From positions 1-64,000 of the forward strand of contig WPIO01000377.1 of assembly GCA_009760855.2 (NCBI GenBank): a stretch of 64,000 nt of DNA, in the 5' to 3' direction. The DNA comes from Cristatella mucedo (Eukaryota > Bryozoa > Phylactolaemata > Cristatellidae). The position numbers were made by a program, and so were the translations under genes. This document shows, piece by piece, positions 1-11,640 of this stretch. How positions within the stretch are numbered: the stretch's first letter is position 1; each line of letters starts with the position of its first letter. A model generated the notes under the pieces. That model was not told the DNA's origin and searched no databases. It was given only the letters and a program-made list of their open reading frames with translations.

Positions 1-20
1 CGTTCCGGTTACGTACAGCG

Positions 21-263
21 ACGTCATGACATCCCAGAACTTGATGACATTTAATACGACGTTGAAAACATCCATTCCTCACAGCATTTGGTGGGTCCTT
101 GTGGTGTTCCTGGTATGACGTAGGCCAATACCAACATTATGCATGTTGACTGAGCCTGTTAACACTAACCACGTGCATTCATGGTTCCTTTACAGCAAAT
201 GCAGTGCCTAGATAGAGATTAGTTCTGTTAGGGTGATATAAAAATGTGTTGTTATATTATAAA
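21..263 (+). mobile_element. LINE-A 3' end fragment
   Basis: 5'-truncated 3' terminus of the main CR1/L2-like LINE family. It starts in the decayed end of the ORF (a frame resembling the conserved 'TSPDLTTF' tail) and passes through the characteristic 3' UTR with CATGCTGAC-like and CTAACCA-like words. It ends in a degenerate GTGCCTAGATAGAGATTAG hairpin and an AT-rich tail. It is identified by comparison with the longer copies at 2605-3735 and 28562-30102. No coding capacity remains. Confidence 0.7.
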
Positions 264-872
264 TATGCTGCGACTGACATGAGCCATGAATGCTCACGTG
301 AGCTACAGTCGTGCTAGCTTGTGAACCTGTCAAGGGACCCCAACTTTAAGCCTCTAGCACGCTACGGACTTTTATGCTTGATTATCCAGAGAACTTCGTA
401 TAATCTGTTCCTAGTCGTTATAATCCCAACAACCGCAGTACTTTTGGGGTGATATCAGTCACACTTCTTGCCTGAGTTGAGCGCTGCTTCAGAAGCATGT
501 CCATGGTCCACCTTATAGTATAGTCCAAATATATTCCACTGAACTCGAGATGGTATTCCGCAAAAGAACAGACAACCACGTTTGTGCTATGTTCTGCCTC
601 AGCAGAGGCCCACATGTGAGCCATGATTAGCAGCTGCAAGTAGTCAGACTTTACTGTAGATCGCTTTAATCTCGTCCGCATAGGAGATCACGGATGGTCA
701 GAGTTCACCGAGCAGCCAGAGTGGCATGCATATTTGCTACACTATTATATGTAGCCTCGCTCCTTTTGAGATTTAGTGTTTCAAATTGTTCTGAGGATAA
801 CTAGGGCTTGCCCTTATCAGTAAGTTTGTTTGGGGTCGATTCACTATGAGAGATTTTGATGTTTCCCTACCT
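264..872. other. Unassigned sequence
   Basis: No gene, repeat family or strong signal was recognised. The 87-codon minus-strand open frame at 418-681 shows no motif I recognise and is treated as chance. Confidence 0.4.
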
Positions 873-1150
873 TTATAAAATATATAATAATAGCCCCACT
901 TTAATCAACGCGCCCTCATGGCACCAGAACTCAAGCTATTTCTAGACACTTTACATTTTGTCTGCAAGAAAAGCACGATCGAATGAGTTAGTGGTACGCA
1001 TGATCAAATGACAACCGTATACAAGGTTTACAGTGTGGCTTACGCACAATGTTTCAACATGTACATGATGACTAGTGAACACCCCAGTAACTATTAGCAT
1101 GCACAGTGTCACCACTCATACTCCCGTAAAGAGACGAGATCTGCTTCACC
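873..1150 (-). mobile_element. Degenerate LINE-A 3' UTR
   Basis: An old, diverged copy of the LINE-A 3' end in reverse orientation. It opens with an AT-rich tail and the decayed hairpin (GCGCCCTCATGGCACCAGAACT...TTTCTAGACACTTTACA). It continues with the conserved words that follow in other copies: CACGATCGAATG, AGCATGCACAGTGTC and ACTCATA. Similarity is word-level only, so the outer border is approximate. Confidence 0.55.
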
Positions 1151-2600
1151 CCTTTCTCGTTTCAAGGCTCACACTCGGCAACGGAAACCCGTGGCATGTG
1201 GTCCTAACCGCGGTCCTTTGAAAATAAATCATTTTCAAGACTTGGTGTGCCACGATGTACTCTTCAAGAAACTTTCTGCGTACAGTAGCTTGCTGTAACG
1301 TAACGTACAACTTGAAATTACCCCTACACTTCGACTAAAAAGGTAAAGGTTAGATCTCCTCGCCCGTTACTTGACATTCGACCTCCTACTTACTAGATGG
1401 CGTTTACTCTCGGTATCCGGGCTCTTCACCGTATCGCGCTAGCACAGTTGCATATAGGCAGCGACTAGTTCACTAAGTTGTTACTCGTAAATAATTTCTA
1501 CGTCCCGTTTATTGCTGGAGACGATCCAGGTCCGTAGAAGTTGCGGGAAGCATGTCAACTCCAATATTCCCAAGCCCGCAAGGCAGCATGCGATATTGCA
1601 ATGAGCTCGGTTCCGTCATCTTATGCATGGTCTTATAAGCATTGTTCCGTTGCCGTTTGTGTGCTGGGTGACGTTAGAAAGTTTACCGTATCCTGGTCTG
1701 TAACGCTGCTCTAGGAGCTTATCTATTTGAGTTGTGGCTTGCACGCGAGGGCGCACAGTGTGTGCCCGTCTTAGTGTCATGTATCCATGCGTCTTCGTGC
1801 GTGCGTGTCGTGCGTGTATCTTACCGTGTCGGTGTTCTCTCTTAGTTTAAACCTTTGACACCTCGCTTCCCAAGAATTTCTTGTGCTTCGGATCTTGGCT
1901 GGAAGCCCCAAGGCATTTCTCTTATCTTTGCTCGTAATGAGCCCGGCAGGCTGCCGCGAGCTCCAGGGAGACCGGAATGAAGTGACGGTCACGAGTTTTC
2001 AGCTATGCAATTGCAGGCCAACTGCTCCGGGTTCTTTCCCACTATGACGGTGTTTTACAGTATGCCAATCCATGTCAACATGTGGGTGTAGAGTCATCGC
2101 TCCCAATCTTTCCTAATCTCACAAATACTGCATATCTATGCGATTTTCATGTTTTTTTTTTTTTCCTCTCTCTCTTTCGCGTGTTTCCTATTAGTGCTGT
2201 GGGCGCTTTTCATGAATATGCCAATTCCGGTAAGCTCATGTCAAGCAAGTGTTCACCTTCAGTTTTTGACTCGAGTCCAGCCGCACCACCAACATCAATC
2301 TTTGTCCTACCTTGTCCAGGCAGGGCCTGATAGTCATGCCCCTCATTTCTTTTTGCTCCCGCAGGGTCCACGAATGTGTGGCTGCGGCTTGTGCGCCGTG
2401 TATATACTATGTGTGTGGGGTGTAGAGTGTGTGTGTTGTGTGTGTGTATGTGCTGTGCGTAACGCGTGAGTACATTGGTATGTTTAGCTTATTGCCTCTG
2501 TTGTGGTTTGGTGGCTGCACCCTCATTATGGTATATATCATGGTAAACTAGTATGGAGCTAAGCCGTCAGTGCGGCATTTCTAAAGCGTTAAGCAGCCCC
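1151..2600. other. Unassigned sequence with GT-rich patch
   Basis: No gene was recognised. It contains short GTGCGTGCGTGTCG-type repeats near 1797-1820 and a T-run with CT repeats at 2151-2176. A GT-rich microsatellite-like patch lies at about 2400-2456. The open frames crossing these patches are low-complexity and are not supported as genes. Confidence 0.4.
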
Positions 2601-2604
2601 TGAT

Positions 2605-3735
2605 AGATATCCTCGTGCCAGCCTTCGAGCACCTCAAATTCTCTCCACTCACTTGCCTGCAAATGCACTGATGACATGTCCGCACTATGGATAGTACTCA
2701 AATTTTCTAAAACTAAGCGATAATAAAACTAACTTACCAGTTATAGGAAAACCCGGTGTGATTCAGAGATTGGAAAGGCTGACTCTCTTCAAATTGGCTC
2801 TGCCAGCATATCTCCAGTTGAATCAGCCTCGAAAATTTAGGTGCCTTTATTTTCCAAAGCGACCTCTCGTTAGACGACCATATCAGCTCCACAGTCAAAT
2901 CTGCCTATATTTTCAGCTTCATAACATTGCTAAAAATTCGGGCTTGTTTAGATAAGGATACCCACGTCCAATGTTGGTCCATGCATTCGTGACATCTCGT
3001 CTCGACTTCTGGCAACTCACTGCTTACTGGCCTACCAGCATGTGCGATCAGGCGATTTTCAGCTGGTGCCAAACTCTGCAGCTAGCTCGTCTGTCGGCGG
3101 TGGGGTGTCTGTCGTGAGTCGTATCAATTGCCACATCACTCCACTTCTCGCCGAACTGCACTGTCTACCAGTCAAGCAACGGATGCACTTCAAAGGTTTT
3201 GTCACTCAATTTGATGTCCCCTTCATTCTATGGCCCTCCCAATTCATATCTCTCATATCTACTCCCACATCAGTCCCAAGCATCGTACCACCCGCCTTTT
3301 TCGGAATCCAACAGTCCTCCAAATACCATCGCACAAACCTTAAATCCTGTGGATACCGTGCATTTAGTTCGTATGCTCCCCAAAGCCTGGGACCTCCCTC
3401 CCGACCTGCGTCACGAAACATCCCCTGACCTGACCAAATTTAAAAAGAACTTGAAAAAAACACCTATTTAGGACAGCATTTAGTTGGTTCCCTGTGATTC
3501 GTCCCTTGATTGTGCTTATGCGTGCTGACCTGTGCATGCTGCCACTAACCACATTTGCATGCTGACCCTGTGTATGTCACGCCCTAACCATTGTTATTCC
3601 TTTTGTTTGCTTTTCAAGCATGATTTTACTTACTCATTCAATTGCATTTCACTTTGTGAGCAAATGTTAAGTGCCTAGAAAGAGATTAAGTTCTCTGAAG
3701 GCGCTGTATCAATTGCACTATTCTTATTATCCTAG
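2605..3735 (+). mobile_element. LINE-A fragment: end of RT ORF plus 3' UTR
   Basis: Second-longest LINE-A copy. In shifting frames it carries the region after the RT catalytic motif (SNSLHSLACKC-like, then NFLKLSDNKTNLPVIGKP) and the block 'FVTSRLDF'. The CR1/L2-type C-terminal block follows (CHITPLLAELHCLPVKQ, then 'FSSYAPQSLGPPSRPASRN'). It ends with the 3' UTR and hairpin GTGCCTAGAAAGAGATTAAG..GGCGCTG and an ATT-rich tail. Several frameshifts and stops make it a dead copy. The order of motifs matches the minus-strand copy at 28562-30102, which confirms that the blocks belong to one element. Confidence 0.85.
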
Positions 3736-3900
3736 CGGTGCAAAGCACAAGAATAGGCTGTACTCTCCTTGAAAGCTAGACCTTCGGTGACCGCGGAAAT
3801 CAGAGGCGGGAGTTACACCAAATCGTCCATATGAACCACGCTAATTGCCATGCAATTCACAATGCTGATGACCGCCTGTCACTAGCTTGTAACTATAGGT

Positions 3901-3975
3901 GACATACTTTATTATAGCGCCCTAAGAGAGTTAAATCTCATCAAATGGCACTTTGCGAGTCCTAGAAAGAGTAGC
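3901..3975 (-). mobile_element. LINE-A/SINE tail remnant
   Basis: A short remnant of the shared 3' tail in reverse orientation: ATTATAGCGCCCTAAGAGAGTTAAATCTC, followed by a displaced GGCACTTTGCGAGTCCTAGAAAGAG piece that suggests an internal rearrangement. Too short to say whether it came from the LINE or the SINE. Confidence 0.45.
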
Positions 3976-4930
3976 TGGTCTAATCAAATTTGCTTGAGGC
4001 ATCTCTGCCTGGGCAAAATATCTTCCATCAACTAGTTTTCCTGTTGATCACAAAGGGTCAAACGTGTCCAAAGTTGATCGAAGAATCAAAGATTTTACTC
4101 CGTGGGACGACCGAGTGAGGCTCTCAGGGGCGGCGAGTGCAATTCCGTTAAAAGTCGTCTGACTAAGAGTTTCCACAAACGTCATGGGGCACAGCGTCAC
4201 TCGCGCGAGAAACTCCAGTTCTACGTGCAAGCGAGTGCCCGTGCTACTGCCAAGGAGGTCTGAATACGATACCTGCTGCGTTCGTGTTGTTTGCGTAGCC
4301 TACGAGTATATTATAATAGGAGCGTATTATCTGGGTCGCTGGATGATGCTTCGTAAAGATGCAGCTTTTTAGGCCGTCCGCAGTCAGCGGACTAAGACGC
4401 AGATCTACAAGAAACTCGCGCATTCTATCTATGACTTTCCGCCGACCTATCGATGCACATGCAAGCCGTCCATGCTTTGATGCAGCTGGTGCATTTTTTT
4501 GTGTGAAATGGCAATCCTAGAGGAATCATGCAAACGCAGGTTTAGTCAGAGGGACGGAGGGAGTCACCTGTGTTATAAGTGTGTCACTGTTGCTAGTAAG
4601 GTGTAGCCGCGAGTCTTTTCGTCGCAAGATTTTTGCTGATGGCTGCTGACCAGGTTGTTGGTCAGCTTTGCTGCACGTGCTTGTTTTTCACATTCAGCCA
4701 ACCAGAGCTCTTCTAGGATGGCCGATTATCTCGAGGTCACGGTCTGGTAGAGGTCGCGGCCTGGTCGAGGTCAAGGACGGGATTGAGGCGAGGAGTATTG
4801 CAGTCGATCGGGTCGAGCTCCATCGCTAGCCTCTCTGGTCTGCAGCTGACGTCTTGTCGATCTGCATTCACCTGCCAGGTCGATGTTGTTGAATGTCCTT
4901 TCCTGTTCTGACGTCAAAGAGCCGCCTGAC
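3976..4930. other. Unassigned sequence
   Basis: No gene was recognised. The last part, about 4730-4790, repeats a GAGGTC-based word (CGAGGTCACGGTCTGGTAGAGGTCGCGGCCTGGTCGAGGTCAAGG in sections), a short tandem duplication just upstream of a TATA box. Confidence 0.4.
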
Positions 4931-4937
4931 TGATTGC

Positions 4938-4945
4938 TATAAATA
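4938..4945 (+). promoter_or_regulatory. Candidate TATA box 1
   Basis: TATAAATA in the context GC-TATAAATAGGC, a near-ideal animal TATA box. About 30-40 bases downstream the sequence (AGTCTTCAGCAGG) could serve as an initiator. An ATG in a good context (CCCATGG) lies at 5001 and opens a 47-codon, low-complexity frame that crosses a poly-G run at about 5047-5060. Upstream is GC-rich. It could be a real polymerase II promoter or a chance match. A second, near-identical box lies 362 bases downstream in the same orientation. Confidence 0.4.
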
Positions 4946-5199
4946 GGCGTGTCTCGAGGTGTGGCCGCGTCGGGAGTCTTCAGCAGGCGGGTGTTTTCCC
5001 ATGGGCACTCCCTCTCGGAGCAAGGGCATTTCGAGCGCGAGCGAGCGGGGGGGGGGGGGGAGGGGCGAGAGCATGCACCGCGAGGGGCAGGCACGCACTT
5101 ATGTGGCCTTCTTCGGGGCTTCGGATTTGTCGTCATTCTCGTGACTGCACTGTGGGCATAGAGCGCGCGTACAGTCAGTGCTCTTTAACCGCGTGCCAA

Positions 5200-5207
5200 A
5201 TTTGCAT
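5200..5207 (+). promoter_or_regulatory. Octamer-like element ATTTGCAT
   Basis: Exact octamer (the reverse complement of ATGCAAAT, a POU/Oct site), 93 bases upstream of TATA box 2. Octamers with TATA boxes are known in histone H2B and snRNA promoters, but no histone or snRNA gene was seen here. Positional evidence only. Confidence 0.25.
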
Positions 5208-5299
5208 GGCAGTTTTCGAAGAAATGGCGACGCATTTCTCCGCTTTTCCTCGCTCTCCTCTAAAAACTATGGGCTCGCTGGCAGGGGGAAAAAACAGCT

Positions 5300-5307
5300 T
5301 ATAAATA
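5300..5307 (+). promoter_or_regulatory. Candidate TATA box 2
   Basis: TATAAATA in the context CT-TATAAATAGCC, almost the same core as the box at 4938. The expected start site falls near 5330-5335. Downstream is rich in short A-runs and no open reading frame of note follows. The pair may reflect tandem promoters, a duplicated 5' region, or a repeat. Confidence 0.35.
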
Positions 5308-5339
5308 GCCGCGAGAAAGACGGGAAAAAAAAGTTCTGA

Positions 5340-6756
5340 TGATCGTCTCGCTGATCGTAACCGGTTGGGCTTTGGGTTCCTGGAGCTTTTAGACGTTCAA
5401 ACTCAAGGTCGAGGATGTAAAAAAACAACGAGGGAAAAAAACGCTTTTTGCGCCTGTCGTCAATTACCGATCAAGTAGGGAGTGCCCTAGAAGTTTTTAA
5501 GAGCGGGGAAATGTCTGACTCCGTGTGGGCCAAACGAAAAATATAAGTGTGTTGTGTTTAGGCAGCCCATTACAGAAATATCTTTCTGTTAATATAGTAC
5601 AGAAGTATTGTCACGCTCATTAAATTGTTATCTCAACGCGTTTTTTCACGGGGACTGACCAAAAAATGAATGCTTCCCTTGCAGACGTTCAATCCTGGAT
5701 TTTGGCCAGTTGTTTGATGACAAAAACGATGACAAAAAAAACAAAACTCTTAACACTTTATTACATGACAGCCTAAAGCGTGCCACGGAACTACCAGCTT
5801 CTCTTTAATTTAGTGAGATTGCTGAATTGTGACAGTCGCCGTGTGCTCGGAATTTAGCTGTCCTTCTTTGAAATCTTTTTCGGTGCTTGAAATTCTCATT
5901 CATAAGATTGCTTTCGAAAAAAACAAGTTATCACGTTGCGATTTCGTGTGCAACATTTGAAAAAAAACTTTCTACCCAAGGTGGCTGGGGCTAAGATCTA
6001 CTAGCTGTCTTGTCATGTCTAGGCTGGACTACTATTTTTCCGTTTTGGCCGGATTACGAAAAAAAGTGTAAATTAGGCGCCCACAGCCAGAGATGAATGC
6101 GGGGTTTGGTCAAAAGATCCAAAGGGCTCAGCCCTGCGGCTCCTTTGCTGATGGAGCAGCGATTGCTTGTGCCCGGACGATTCGACGGCTGCAGAGGAAC
6201 ATTAAAGAAACTCTGACTCGCAAGACGTGCCGTGGATGGCTCCTGCCCATATCAAGCTGATCTGCAGCAATAGTTTCAAAACCCCCTCGATGCACTCGGT
6301 TTTCCGAGGGACAATAGATAAATAAATAAATTATAAGTAAATAAATTAGCTGCTCGCCTTCTTTTTCCCTTCTTTCGCTGCAAGGTTTCATCTGGCAGCA
6401 GGAAAGAGGTTCTCCGGCAGGTCTAGGCCTCATAGGCTCATCAACTCACCACGTTAACATGGTACGAAATGACATCTCTCACAAAACTGTCGACTGACCG
6501 GCAAACATCCTTTCTAGCCGCCTTACGCCTCTGCGGCCATGCAAGTCCACTTCCTCCATTGAACCTTCTAACTAAGCTGTGCTACTCTCTCTCTCTCTTT
6601 CTTTATTGTTTGATATAAAGTCTGTAGGCCTTTTTGCTTGCGAACCGAAAGCCAGCGACGGGCTTTTGAATTTGGCCAGTTAGAAAGCTATCCAGCAGGG
6701 GACATGAACCCAAAGACACCACCACGTGACATCCATGTGGTAGCCTAAGTAGCCTA
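5340..6756. other. Unassigned sequence with frequent short A-runs
   Basis: No gene was recognised. Runs of 6-8 A recur every 50-100 bases between about 5310 and 6070, which is unusual against the rest of the window. A short TC repeat is at 6578-6600. The 101-codon minus frame at 6128-6433 has a low-complexity centre and no recognisable motif. Confidence 0.4.
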
Positions 6757-6867
6757 TATAATTATATAATTATATACAATTAATTATATATAATACTATA
6801 TAGTATATGAATTTATTTGTATATAATGTCTATAATTATATAATTCAGTATATAATATAATTATATA
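6757..6867. repeat. AT-rich microsatellite-like block
   Basis: About 110 bases of nearly pure A/T made of repeated TATAATTATATAATT words. It sits directly at the 3' (tail) end of the reverse-oriented SINE-1 copy at 6868-7006, as do AT-rich tracts beside other SINE-1 copies. Confidence 0.8.
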
Positions 6868-7006
6868 ATTCATTTGTATAGCGCCCTGAGAGAACCTAAT
6901 CTCTATTCAGGCGCTTCACATCATACCTCGGGGCTCAAGCACGCGACCTCAGTGGAGCCAGACCTGATCGGGGCGAGGGCAACCTTAACCACTGGACCAA
7001 ATCAGC
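6868..7006 (-). mobile_element. SINE-1 copy (tRNA-headed, LINE-A tail)
   Basis: Read on the minus strand it begins GCTGATTTGGTCCAGTGGTT (box A-like tRNA head). It then carries a box B-like GCGTGCTTGAGCCCC and ends in the hairpin tail GAAGCGCCTGAATAGAGATT..TCTCTCAGGGCGCTATAC. The head resembles a class II tRNA such as tRNA-Leu, and the tail matches LINE-A. It is a typical polymerase III-transcribed, LINE-mobilised SINE. This copy is nearly full length. Confidence 0.85.
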
Positions 7007-8169
7007 TTCGTGCGGTCACAGAAGGAGAAGCATTCTATTTATTAATTTGAGCTCTAATTTAGTCTGACTTTAAAACTGCTTATTGCCATTTCCCCAACAG
7101 CGCCATAAGGAACGCAGTGTTAATTAAAAATAAAATAAAAGAATTTCCTGTACGTTAGCTGGCACGGTAAGCGATGTCATTCAGACTCAATACAAGTATA
7201 TAGCAGCATAACGCTCAGAGCCACAACTATCCGACTGCCACAGGCCGTCGTCTCAAAGAGAGCTTCTGCAGCTAGGTTTCTCTGCTTGTAGGTCCAATTA
7301 GGTCGGAAGTCATGTAAATTGGATTATATAAAGAAAGTATAATGATGTAACAAATGCCTGCTTCTTTGGCGGCTACGTCAAACGTGATCTCCAGTTCAAA
7401 GTCATTGGACCAAGCTCAAAAATCATGAAAATCGTGGGCATTGCATCGTTCTACTAACTTATTCTTAACTCAGGGTCACGAAATTTACCAAGTTTTACTA
7501 TGCTGTTTAATATACTTTTTAAGTTTATTAGTGGTTCTAGGTCTAGCGATGCCTATTAACTAGCGAACAGCTTGTATCTTCTATTTGCAGTTGCGAATGC
7601 CAAAACAAAGCGACGAGTAACAGCTCTATATCATTGCACCGTTCCTGAATTAAATGAAGACGAGTGTGCATATCGCCACCTGCTCTCAACCCTCAGTTTG
7701 TTTTTACTTCTCGCAGAAGGTCGGAAACCAAGTATATCTTACTGCGTGGATTCAAGGAATTCTGTTGGTAATGGCAAGGAAATTTTTTTCTGCTCTGATC
7801 GTCAAATCGTGTGCCGCGGGCTGTTTCATTGTAGCCAGCAGCGCCAAATGCGACACCCGAGATATGGCTATAGAGTCATTTAGTATTCTACGTGCTCCGT
7901 TTTTACATGCACAAAGAGGGTGCCTAATGACTGTTGCTTAGCCCACTGCGTTGGGACTTCGCTGCCTGTACACCTTGAGATGACTTGAGAGAATCACTCA
8001 GCGTAATTTGTCAGCGCCTATCTCGTTAGAAAAAAAACGCCCCGCGCTACTCACAGCATTTGCTACGTCCATGCAAATTATTCTTTTTCGCGCTAATGTG
8101 TGCTGACACTACTTGCTCTCACTTACCAATTGACCCGCTTCCTCTGCAGCACATGTAAGGTGCCTTTAA
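7007..8169. other. Unassigned sequence
   Basis: No gene was recognised. Two overlapping plus-strand open frames (7572-7883 and 7654-7941, about 100 codons each) show no family pattern, and I treat them as chance. Confidence 0.4.
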
Positions 8170-8560
8170 ATAATACTAATAACAATGCTAATAGTAATAG
8201 AATAATAATAACACATTATTTATAGCACCCCTCAGAGAACTTAATCTCTTTCTAGGCACTTTACATTTTACTGCAAAGGAAGCATGATTGAATGGTTAGA
8301 GGTAGCCACGCCCACTAAACAGTACGCTTAACATGACTGTAACATGCACAGGGTCAGCTTGCCAGCCAGCATGTTTAGCGGCAGCGTTCATAGTGTCAGC
8401 ACTCATAAGCACACAAAGAAACGAATTACGTGGACCCACTAGATGCTGTGGGTAAATAGATGCATTTTAAGTTTCCTTTTAATTGTGGTCAAAGTCAGGG
8501 GATGTCGTGACGCAGGTCGGAAGTGAGTTCCAGGCTTTGAAGTTCTCTTTAGTGCGCTTT
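8170..8560 (-). mobile_element. LINE-A 3' end fragment
   Basis: Reverse-oriented. It starts with the ATA/ATT-rich tail, then the hairpin (AGCACCCCTCAGAGAACTTA..TTTCTAGGCACTTTACA), then the 3' UTR. It enters the ORF end at about 8470-8560 (GTCAGGGGATGTCGTGACGC and GTGAGTTCCAGGC, the reverse complement of the conserved C-terminal coding block). Truncated 5' at about 8560. Confidence 0.85.
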
Positions 8561-9187
8561 TACAAATATGGTATTATTATTTTCAACCGTTTTTTTTCTC
8601 CGCAAATAGGGACAGGGGTCTGATATTAATTTAACCTCTGAATATCCGCATTAGGACTTAGTTTTAGGGGATGTTCTTATTTTTTTCATGGAAAACAATC
8701 TGTTCTTTACTCGTGTACAAATTCATGAACCAAAATTTATATTGATTTTATTCAAATATAGTCATGTCATGTTTTTCTGGAAAATCGTCTAAATCTGCAA
8801 AACCTTTAATTCCTGCCTGAATTTCTAGCGAAATAATTTCCTATAGAATCATTGGACCTCCTTTCTCATGTCTAGCAATGGAACTCTCCTTAAATGAGCA
8901 ATTCTTGTCCATGTAGCCTGATTATAGTGCATTGGCAACACAACTGTCAGTTATTTTATTTCACGAATTCGTCCCTCAAGAAAAGAACTCTTTCAGGCCA
9001 GGCTTCAAAAACATTTCCACGCTGATTTCTCTCCACGGTCACTCATGTCAATTTAGTCATTGATTTCGATGTGCAAATGGTTCTTGAATGGTTCCCTTTT
9101 TCCTGCAAAATCAAGGAGTCTGCAGATAGGCAGTCATTCTAGCAGGAATCATTAAATTGATCTATGCCTCTCTTTGTGTCGTCTCTG
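8561..9187. other. Unassigned A/T-rich sequence
   Basis: No gene or repeat family recognised. Confidence 0.4.
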
Positions 9188-9228
9188 TCTGTCTCTCCTG
9201 TCTCTCTCTCTCTCTCTCTCTCTCTCCA
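9188..9228. repeat. (TC)n microsatellite
   Basis: An interrupted TC dinucleotide tract (GTCTGTCTCTCCTG, then about 14 TC units). Confidence 0.9.
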
Positions 9229-11372
9229 AGGAAGTTATTCATGTCTTTAGTGCGCTGTGCTGGCTGAATCCCAGACTAAGCAGTAGAACGCTTTTGGTCA
9301 CCTCTCAAAATAAGTGGAAGCATTACATCGACTCACTTCCTTATAAACGTGATGTCGTGCACCCTAGGCTTTTTTCGGTTTCAAGAATATAAACGCCTGA
9401 AACGCATTCAATCTTATCGTTCTTTGCCCTTACTGACGATTTTAGGCGTGGCTTTCTTTCCATCCTGACCGAATTTGCCAAAAATAAAGGTAACACGCGA
9501 ACTTTCGTAACCAGTGGAGTGGTGACGAGGTTGACGGGGCTTCCATCTGACCAATTGTCGTTTAACAACTTTGGCTAATAAACACTGTAGTTTAATTCTT
9601 CGCAATCATGTTCATCATCATTTTCAACCATCAAAATCAATAGGCTAATATGTACATGGAAAAGTTGATGCCGACAACAAATGACTCGAATCCAAGTGCA
9701 CGTTTAGCAAATTTTGATATCTTCCCGCTTGAACGGTGCTTTCGGTCATCTTAGAGATAGTACACAATGCTGAAGGAAACCATCCATCCAGTGGTGTAAT
9801 GCTTTGAATTATTCGGTGAATATTTCTAGCTAGGGTGCCGTTGCAAGTGCAAATGCTTGACTATCGGCCCTGCGCCAGAGTCTTTGCTTTCCTGTCACCA
9901 ATGCATTCACTGATGACGTCTTTCAGCTCAGGAAATAATAGTTGCCGACCTGATCCACACCTGCGCTTCTTAGCATTGCCCTCACACACCTGAGACGCGT
10001 AACTACCTAAGAAATCGCCGAGCCCTCCAGCAAAATGCTTGATTGCTCCCCCCACAGAAAGAAATGAGTGCGCCCACACAATACCGTGTCCCCACATGTG
10101 GCCCCGCATATTACCGGTAATACATTCTCCTATGTGCCCTCACATATCGTATATATGTAGTACCCAATACACAATACAGGACATGCACACATATGTGAAT
10201 ACACATACCGTAATTTGGGGGCACTATGTATGTGGGGAATGGATGTTCCCTACATTGCACCAAAAAAAAATAAAAAAGCACCATTTGCTCAATAACAAAT
10301 ACAATATTTCCCCAAAAAAATCTTGGGTTTCAGTGGGGTCAGCATTTGGTTAAACAAAAATGTACTGACCCCCATTGAATGTACTCCGAACCAGAGGTGT
10401 GCGTCCCGGGCTCCTTCCGTCGTCTTCTCTTTTATCCCTCCACGTGACCAAAACTCTCGAAGACGGCTGCAACGGCTGCTCCCTGCTGCATTACGAAGTT
10501 TTTCGATTTTTTAAGGCATATTTTTGGGGAAGGGCTAGACTTTTTTTCCTTGCATGATTAGCATGCTGGGGGTCTATTTTCGGTATATGGTCGTATTTCC
10601 GGGAAGATGCGGTATTACTGCTTTCTAGTGCTGTAAACTGGCAATTGAGTTCAATCGCTGTGAAAATAATGCTCGCTGTGATAATTGAAGTCCTGATATT
10701 GCCAGGAATGCGGGATACAGCCATTGTTACTAGTCTAGGCAATGTTAAAACGGCACAATACAAGGATCGCATGCAGCTTTTGCTGACCGTCCAAGCGATC
10801 CAGTTTCTACTTTCCAAGATTAAAAAAAAAATATTCTTTTGCTAGCTGTTTTCTTTCAGCTTTCAAGCACGAAAAAAATGTGCGGGGCTGTAATGCACTT
10901 AGCATAAAGAAATACTCTAAGAAATAATCAGAATCAGAGTAGTCGAAGGTAGGATGTCTAGCCTGAATAAGAAGTCTAGCTTGATATGCAGGCTGGAACG
11001 AGCAAATGTAAGTAATGTAGCAAATGCGAAACTGACGACAGAAAATTCTGGTTTAAGATGTTGGCATACAATTTAAGCGCCTTATCCCACCTGACCGGAA
11101 GACCTGAAGGCAGTGAGTAAGAGGGTTCAACCGGAATTTTCGCAAATGCCCAGACCAGCCTCAAAGTGGCGTCTCTAATTGAGCACTCATGTTGTCTAGC
11201 GCTTGTGCAGTTAATGAAAAGAAGAAAATACGAGTTGAGGTTGATTCTATACCTTTTTGATGCTCAAATATAGAATTAATATAGAATTAATAATATAATA
11301 TAGAATTAGATAATATAGAATTAGATGCTCAAAGTTGAAAGTGCAAGCTGTGCATATTCTTCGGTGATATTC
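9229..11372. other. Unassigned sequence
   Basis: No gene was recognised. Two opposing open frames near 10490-10845 (108 and 66 codons) have no known motif. A short tandem duplication of TATAGAATTA words lies at about 11267-11330, just before the SINE pair. Confidence 0.4.
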
Positions 11373-11500
11373 GCCGTGATGGCCCACCGAAGAATGGAGG
11401 TTGCTCTTCACGACCTCGGTCCCGTGGTCAAGGGTTTGAATCCCTTGGGCGGGTGATCCTGTATTGCCGCTGCGAGTGGTGGTGATAGCCTTTAAGGATC
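11373..11500 (+). mobile_element. SINE-2 copy
   Basis: A second tRNA-headed SINE family. The head reads CCGTGATGGCCCACCGAAG, then GGTTGCTCTTCACGACCTCGG. Box B-like GGGTTTGAATCCC follows, then the body TGATCCTGTATTGCCGCTGC and GTGGTGGTGATAGCC. The same order of words, reverse-complemented, is found at 22988-23128, 40020-40162 and 57765-57893. Twelve bases downstream a SINE-1 copy begins in the same orientation. Confidence 0.8.
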
Positions 11501-11512
11501 GCACTGATCCGC

Positions 11513-11640
11513 ACTGGTTTGGTCCAGCGATTAAGGTTCTAGCCCAGACTGAGGGCTGCCCGAGGTCGTGGGCTCGAGCCCGGTGGCATACGTGAAGGAG
11601 CGAAACCCCTGAATCAAAAAGAGGGCTACTAAATAAGCCA
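11513..11640 (+). mobile_element. SINE-1 copy
   Basis: Starts ACTGGTTTGGTCCAGCGATT (box A-like). It carries GAGGTCGTGGGCTCGAGCCC (box B-like) and GTGGCATACGTGAAG, then a decayed tail (CCTGAATCAAAAAGAGGGC). It follows SINE-2 immediately, forming a two-SINE composite. Confidence 0.8.
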
